Assembly (NCBI GenBank): GCA_027310735.1 | Contig: DAIDAH010000018.1 | Location: 1 to 19,986, forward strand | Length of the DNA: 19,986 nt | Reading direction: 5' to 3' | Source: Methylotenera sp. | GTDB taxonomy: Bacteria; Pseudomonadota; Gammaproteobacteria; Burkholderiales; Methylophilaceae | Part shown: positions 16,996 through 19,986 of the stretch, piece after piece | How positions within the stretch are numbered: the first letter of the stretch is position 1 | Layout of the letters: every line of letters starts with the position of its first letter | The notes under the pieces: model-generated | Database searches by the model: none | What the model was told of the DNA's origin: nothing | What the model saw: the letters and a program-made list of their open reading frames with translations, nothing else | Made by a program: the position numbers and the translations under genes

Positions 16996-17607
16996 CTAAC
17001 CTGCCCAAGAATATCTCAAGAGTCGTGTAACATCTTTGCGCACATCGGCAAGTGGCACATCAGACGGATAACTCATCATTAAATGTCCTAATGGGTCAAC
17101 CAAATAGATGCGATTACTCAGCGTAACGTTTTCACTATTAACTTGAAATTGCTGAATGAGATTGGTCACGCTGACAGCAGGCTGATTAATAATAGCCATG
17201 CCGGGATAATCAGATTTAATTTTTGAGACATCCTGCATTTTGGTAATGAGTACACGTTGGGCTCGATCCATATCTTTATACAGAGATACATGTAATTGGC
17301 GCATATCGTGCAACTTTTCAAAACACGCTTGCCCGCACTCATCTGCTACAAACACAATACTCCATTTTTCTTTCCAAAATAGTGGCGTTAATACTTTTGC
17401 TTCATTATCCTGAATATCTAACGGACTACTTAACAAGCGTACCGGCGTTACCAACTCACCTATACTAGCGCCCGTAGGTATCCAGTTAAATCGATACATC
17501 ATGATTACAACAACAATAGGTACAGCAAAAAATATCAACATTAATATAAAGACCTTGCGACCTTTACGCTGCATTTCTTGTTTAGATAATGGCTGATTGT
17601 CAGGCAT
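16996..17607 (-). CDS. Membrane-anchored Sco-like/thioredoxin-fold protein of the cytochrome oxidase cluster
   Basis: A 203-residue protein with one N-terminal membrane anchor (~18-42, short basic cytoplasmic end) and a periplasmic thioredoxin-like domain. It has a C-x3-C motif, C91-G-Q-A-C95, where Sco/SenC copper chaperones have CxxxC. At the place where Sco proteins carry the copper-ligand histidine (V-D-H-T before YLI-D-P-G), this protein reads V161-T-L-S, so the histidine is replaced by L163; a nearby H175 exists. It may act as a thiol reductant or a modified copper chaperone for oxidase assembly rather than as a classical Sco. It lies between SURF1 and ctaA, two bases from the latter. 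Proteins at this position are commonly annotated only as hypothetical or transmembrane. Confidence 0.8.
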   Translation of the reverse strand: MPDNQPLSKQEMQRKGRKVFILMLIFFAVPIVVVIMMYRFNWIPTGASIGELVTPVRLLSSPLDIQDNEAKVLTPLFWKEKWSIVFVADECGQACFEKLHDMRQLHVSLYKDMDRAQRVLITKMQDVSKIKSDYPGMAIINQPAVSVTNLIQQFQVNSENVTLSNRIYLVDPLGHLMMSYPSDVPLADVRKDVTRLLRYSWAG

Positions 17608-17651
17608 GTATAAATCTCAAATAAATATAGTAAATTTCGTCAATAACTTAA

Positions 17652-18428
17652 TTAAGGCTCTAGCTTAATTTTAGCTACGCTCATGTAGATATAAATCAGT
17701 AACGTCGCTATAGCAAAGCCAAACCACTGGTAGGCATACCCTAGATTCGTGGCTATTCTTTCGGCCGGCACTTGCCAGTTGCGGACAAAACCACCCGCCA
17801 TACTGGCCTGATCCATTTTTATAGCCATAGGCGAAACTGTAAATGGCACGCTGTGCTGATATTTATCAATACTTATATTCTGCCAAACTGCGGGTATTGA
17901 CTGCCCGGCCTTCAACGTTACCGCACTACTGTCTTCTAAAGTAAATATCTTTTTACTCGGTAGCCAGATTTGGCCTGTAATTGTTTGCAAACCAGAAGGA
18001 GTAGTAAATGTTGGCAAGTCTGTATGTGTGTCTTTACCCAAAATCCAGCCACGATTAATTAGTACGTATTGTGATGAATGCTCTATTTTCAAAGGTGTTA
18101 TCACATGATAACCAACCCGATCACCTTCAACTTGATTGTCTAATAGAAACTGATATTTGGGCTCATATACGCCAGTCACGATGACTTTTTTGTAATTCCA
18201 ATAATCAGCATTCGGCACAGTTAGCGTATGAATATTCAATGGAAACTTTAATGAATCACCGACCATCGATTGATTATAAGCTGCCTGTATCGCAATTTTC
18301 TGTTGCGCTTTGTTGTACTGCCACAACCCAAATTTAATAAACAAAGGAATACAAATCAAAGTGAGAATTGTGCCAATGAATGATGGCCGAAAGACATAGC
18401 GAAGTATTCTGAATTCAATTTGTTTCAT
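17652..18428 (-). CDS. SURF1 family cytochrome oxidase assembly protein
   Basis: A 258-residue inner-membrane protein of the SURF1/Shy1 family, which helps insert heme A into subunit I of the aa3 oxidase. Two terminal membrane helices (~14-34 and ~228-250) flank a periplasmic domain, the standard topology. Family features seen are FGLWQYNKAQQK after helix 1, the GVYEPKYQFLLDNQ block, GYHVITPL, YVLINRGWI, and the C-terminal NLGYAYQWFGFA segment before helix 2. Length is normal. The ATG at 18428 has no strong Shine-Dalgarno. It is divergent from the small DUF2909-type gene, and its promoter would have to lie in or beyond the 62-base gap. Confidence 0.93.
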   Translation of the reverse strand: MKQIEFRILRYVFRPSFIGTILTLICIPLFIKFGLWQYNKAQQKIAIQAAYNQSMVGDSLKFPLNIHTLTVPNADYWNYKKVIVTGVYEPKYQFLLDNQVEGDRVGYHVITPLKIEHSSQYVLINRGWILGKDTHTDLPTFTTPSGLQTITGQIWLPSKKIFTLEDSSAVTLKAGQSIPAVWQNISIDKYQHSVPFTVSPMAIKMDQASMAGGFVRNWQVPAERIATNLGYAYQWFGFAIATLLIYIYMSVAKIKLEP

Positions 18429-18430
18429 AA

Positions 18431-18459
18431 TTGCATTTGATTGTTAGCAGTCTCATAAT
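18431..18459 (+). promoter_or_regulatory. Predicted promoter of the DUF2909-type gene
   Basis: TTGCAT (18431-18436), 17-base spacer, CATAAT (18454-18459), 31 bases before the ATG at 18491. A moderate consensus match in the only upstream space the gene has. Confidence 0.35.
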
Positions 18460-18490
18460 ACCTATTCAAGATACTGGATTGGACAAAGTC

Positions 18491-18694
18491 ATGTTAGTAA
18501 AAATCATCATTGTTTTAACTCTAACTGCTATCGTAGGCAGCCTGTTCTCTGGGCTATTCTTTTTAGCAAAAGATAAAACTGGCAGTGAAAGAACCGTTAA
18601 AGCATTAACTGTCCGCATTGGACTTTCAATCATACTATTTATCCTACTGATGATTGGCTACTACTTCGGCCTTATTGGCCACCCTCACGCATAA
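18491..18694 (+). CDS. Small twin-transmembrane protein (DUF2909 type)
   Basis: A 67-residue protein made almost entirely of two membrane helices (~5-25 and ~43-62) joined by a short charged loop KDKTGSERTVKA. This pattern and its position between SURF1 and ctaE match the DUF2909 (PF11137) twin transmembrane proteins of betaproteobacterial cytochrome oxidase loci. The exact function is unknown; a role in oxidase assembly or stability is inferred from location only. ATG 18491 is preferred over an in-frame TTG at 18431, because the latter would add non-family residues. It is the only plus-strand gene inside the oxidase cluster. Confidence 0.8.
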   Translation: MLVKIIIVLTLTAIVGSLFSGLFFLAKDKTGSERTVKALTVRIGLSIILFILLMIGYYFGLIGHPHA

Positions 18695-18740
18695 TCTGTC
18701 AATTATCACCAATGAGCTACTAAATTGGTATCTCTGACAA

Positions 18741-18776
18741 AAGAAAAGGGCGATGCCTATGCACCGCCCTTTTCTT
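18741..18776. terminator. Bidirectional intrinsic terminator between the DUF2909-type gene and ctaE
   Basis: AAGAAAAGGGCG (18741-18752) and CGCCCTTTTCTT (18765-18776) pair perfectly over 12 bp with a 12-base loop. The stem has a GC core and A/T-rich outer ends on both sides, so it can act in both directions. It serves the convergent DUF2909-type gene (plus) and ctaE (minus). Confidence 0.85.
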
Positions 18777-18785
18777 AAATATCAA

Positions 18786-19691
18786 TTAGAGCCAGTAAAC
18801 AAAAATAAACAATCCCAACCAAACCACATCAACAAAGTGCCAATACCAAGCAACACCTTCAAAACCGAAATGATGCTCAGGCGTAAAATGCCCCTTCATG
18901 CAACGCAACAAAATTACAATTAACATAATGGTGCCAAGTGTTACGTGAAACCCATGGAAGCCAGTTAGCATGAAGAACGTGGCACCATAGGCACCACTAC
19001 CTAACGTCAACCCCATTTCTGTATAAGCTTCATGATACTCATTCGCCTGACACACAAGGAAGGCAATACCTAGTGCGACAGTTAATGCCATACCAATAAT
19101 CAGTTGCTTACGGTTATTCTTAATTAGCGCCCAGTGCGCCCAAGTAATTGTTGCACCTGATGTTAGGAGCAATGCGGTGTTAATTGCAGGCAAACCCCAT
19201 GCTGACATTGCATGCAAGACACCAGGTTTATACTCGGTTCCCAGCACGACCCCTCCAGGACCAGATGATGGCCACGCGCCAATAAAGTCTTTATATGGCG
19301 TATATAACGGATCAAATGCAGCTAAATCTGGCACGGAAATAATACGCATATAAAACAATGCAGCAAAAAATGCCGCAAAAAATGCCACTTCAGAGCAGAT
19401 AAATACAATCATCCCCACGCGAAATGACTTATCTTCCCACTTGGTAAATTTTCCAGTGATACTTTCCGCAATAATAGTACCCATCCACTTAAATACCATC
19501 GCCAAGATGATGCCGAAGCCGATATACATCATCCATTTACCTGGCGCTTGTAAGTATGCTAAATCTTTACTTTTATCAGTCGCCACACTGAAAACAAAAC
19601 CTGATGCGAGCGATAGCAAGCCAGCGGAAAGAATAACTGGATATACACTACCATGAGGTACGTAATACTGATTACTTGAATGTGTCGCCAT
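18786..19691 (-). CDS. ctaE: Cytochrome c oxidase subunit III
   Basis: A 301-residue, seven-helix inner-membrane subunit of the aa3-type oxidase, the terminal enzyme of aerobic respiration. Family signatures are ICSEVAFFAAFFAALFY (the conserved Glu of the proton-entry/lipid region), WALPAIN-like WGLPAINTALLLTSG, GFHGFHVTLG and WHFVDVVWLGLF near the C-terminus. The chain length is typical of the betaproteobacterial form. The start is ATG 19691, preceded by GGGGAG seven bases upstream; an ATG six codons earlier lacks such a site and adds non-family residues. It follows ctaG on the same strand by 93 bases. Confidence 0.96.
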   Translation of the reverse strand: MATHSSNQYYVPHGSVYPVILSAGLLSLASGFVFSVATDKSKDLAYLQAPGKWMMYIGFGIILAMVFKWMGTIIAESITGKFTKWEDKSFRVGMIVFICSEVAFFAAFFAALFYMRIISVPDLAAFDPLYTPYKDFIGAWPSSGPGGVVLGTEYKPGVLHAMSAWGLPAINTALLLTSGATITWAHWALIKNNRKQLIIGMALTVALGIAFLVCQANEYHEAYTEMGLTLGSGAYGATFFMLTGFHGFHVTLGTIMLIVILLRCMKGHFTPEHHFGFEGVAWYWHFVDVVWLGLFIFVYWL

Positions 19692-19698
19692 GCATGAA

Positions 19699-19704
19699 CT
19701 CCCC
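19699..19704 (-). promoter_or_regulatory. Shine-Dalgarno GGGGAG deciding the ctaE start
   Basis: On the minus strand GGGGAG lies seven bases before the ATG at 19691, whereas the upstream in-frame ATG at 19709 would contain this site inside the coding region. It therefore supports the shorter protein. Confidence 0.6.
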
Positions 19705-19784
19705 TGCATTGTCTGAATAAATTAAATTTAATAGCTTGCTACAGCCATGTCCTAACCTTAAACAAATCTACAACTAGATCAAAA

Positions 19785-19986
19785 CTAGTGAACAACTTTA
19801 ACTGTCGGAAAAAAGGAATACGATAACGTCATCTCAGAAATATCTTTTGGAAGTTCTGAGCTGAGATAAAAACGCAATGGCATTTCTTTTTCCTCGCCCG
19901 GCTTAAGTGTTTGTCTAACGAAACAAAAGCACTCAATTTTTTTAAGATGTTTCGCCGCAACACCAGGTGTTACACTAGGTACTGCC
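19785..19986 (-). CDS. ctaG: Cytochrome c oxidase assembly protein CtaG (Cox11), C-terminal part
   Basis: The last 67 codons of a minus-strand gene that continues past the right edge, found by reading the frame directly from the edge to the TAG at 19785. The sequence AVPSVTPGVAAKHLKKIECFCF is characteristic of the Cox11/CtaG family, and CFCF is its copper-binding motif. It is followed by QTLKPGEEKEMPLRFY and ends SYSFFPTVKVVH, as expected for the C-terminus. CtaG delivers copper to the CuB site of subunit I from the periplasmic face. Its place just upstream of ctaE is the standard order; ctaC and ctaD would be expected further right. Confidence 0.93.
   Translation of the reverse strand, partial: AVPSVTPGVAAKHLKKIECFCFVRQTLKPGEEKEMPLRFYLSSELPKDISEMTLSYSFFPTVKVVH

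Noticed and set aside
1..19986. CRISPR array, tRNA, rRNA or complete insertion sequence
   Set aside because: No regularly spaced repeats, cloverleaf signatures, rRNA-like stretches or transposase genes were found by eye on either strand.

Overview
The window looks like a stretch of a moderately AT-rich betaproteobacterial chromosome. The strongest clue is the right third: a cytochrome c oxidase biogenesis cluster in the order ctaG - ctaE - (small DUF2909-type membrane protein) - SURF1 - Sco-like protein - ctaA - ctaB, which is typical of Betaproteobacteria. The base composition and protein style suggest a Methylophilaceae member (Methylotenera-like), but that family assignment is inference and unverified.

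Left part (1-5.5 kb), accessory in character. It opens inside a type I restriction gene, hsdR, whose nuclease end lies upstream of the window. A 269-residue gene follows with an Abi_C-like abortive-infection C-terminus and an R-x6-H motif of HEPN RNase type, so this is probably a defence island. Next come two divergent members of the FemAB/GNAT-like family (PF04339 type). One is complete on the minus strand. The other, on the plus strand, has lost its first ~85 residues, and a 261-base AT-rich spacer sits at the break. An isolated IS-end-like sequence lies between the Abi gene and the complete FemAB gene. The truncated copy may mark the edge of an inserted island.

Middle part (5.5-12.1 kb). 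A short-chain dehydrogenase is divergent from three consecutive cyclic-di-GMP genes: a REC-HD-GYP response regulator, a PAS-PAS-GAF-PAS-GGDEF-EAL protein with every signature motif intact, and a DUF3391-type HD-GYP protein that lacks two acidic metal ligands. The last two are 1 base apart and probably co-translated. The sequence therefore holds one potential cyclase and three potential phosphodiesterase domains in one run of genes, all apparently cytoplasmic.

Right part (12.1-20 kb, mostly minus strand). A periplasmic M48-TPR metalloprotease lipoprotein is split by a one-base frameshift. A CDF metal transporter follows, then ctaB and ctaA (heme O and heme A synthesis), a Sco-like protein without the copper-binding histidine, SURF1, the DUF2909-type protein on the plus strand, ctaE, and the C-terminal 67 codons of ctaG at the window edge. 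Together these genes make heme A, deliver copper and assemble the aa3-type oxidase. Intrinsic terminators can be seen after the M48 gene and, bidirectionally, between the DUF2909-type gene and ctaE. No rRNA, tRNA, CRISPR array or complete insertion sequence was found.
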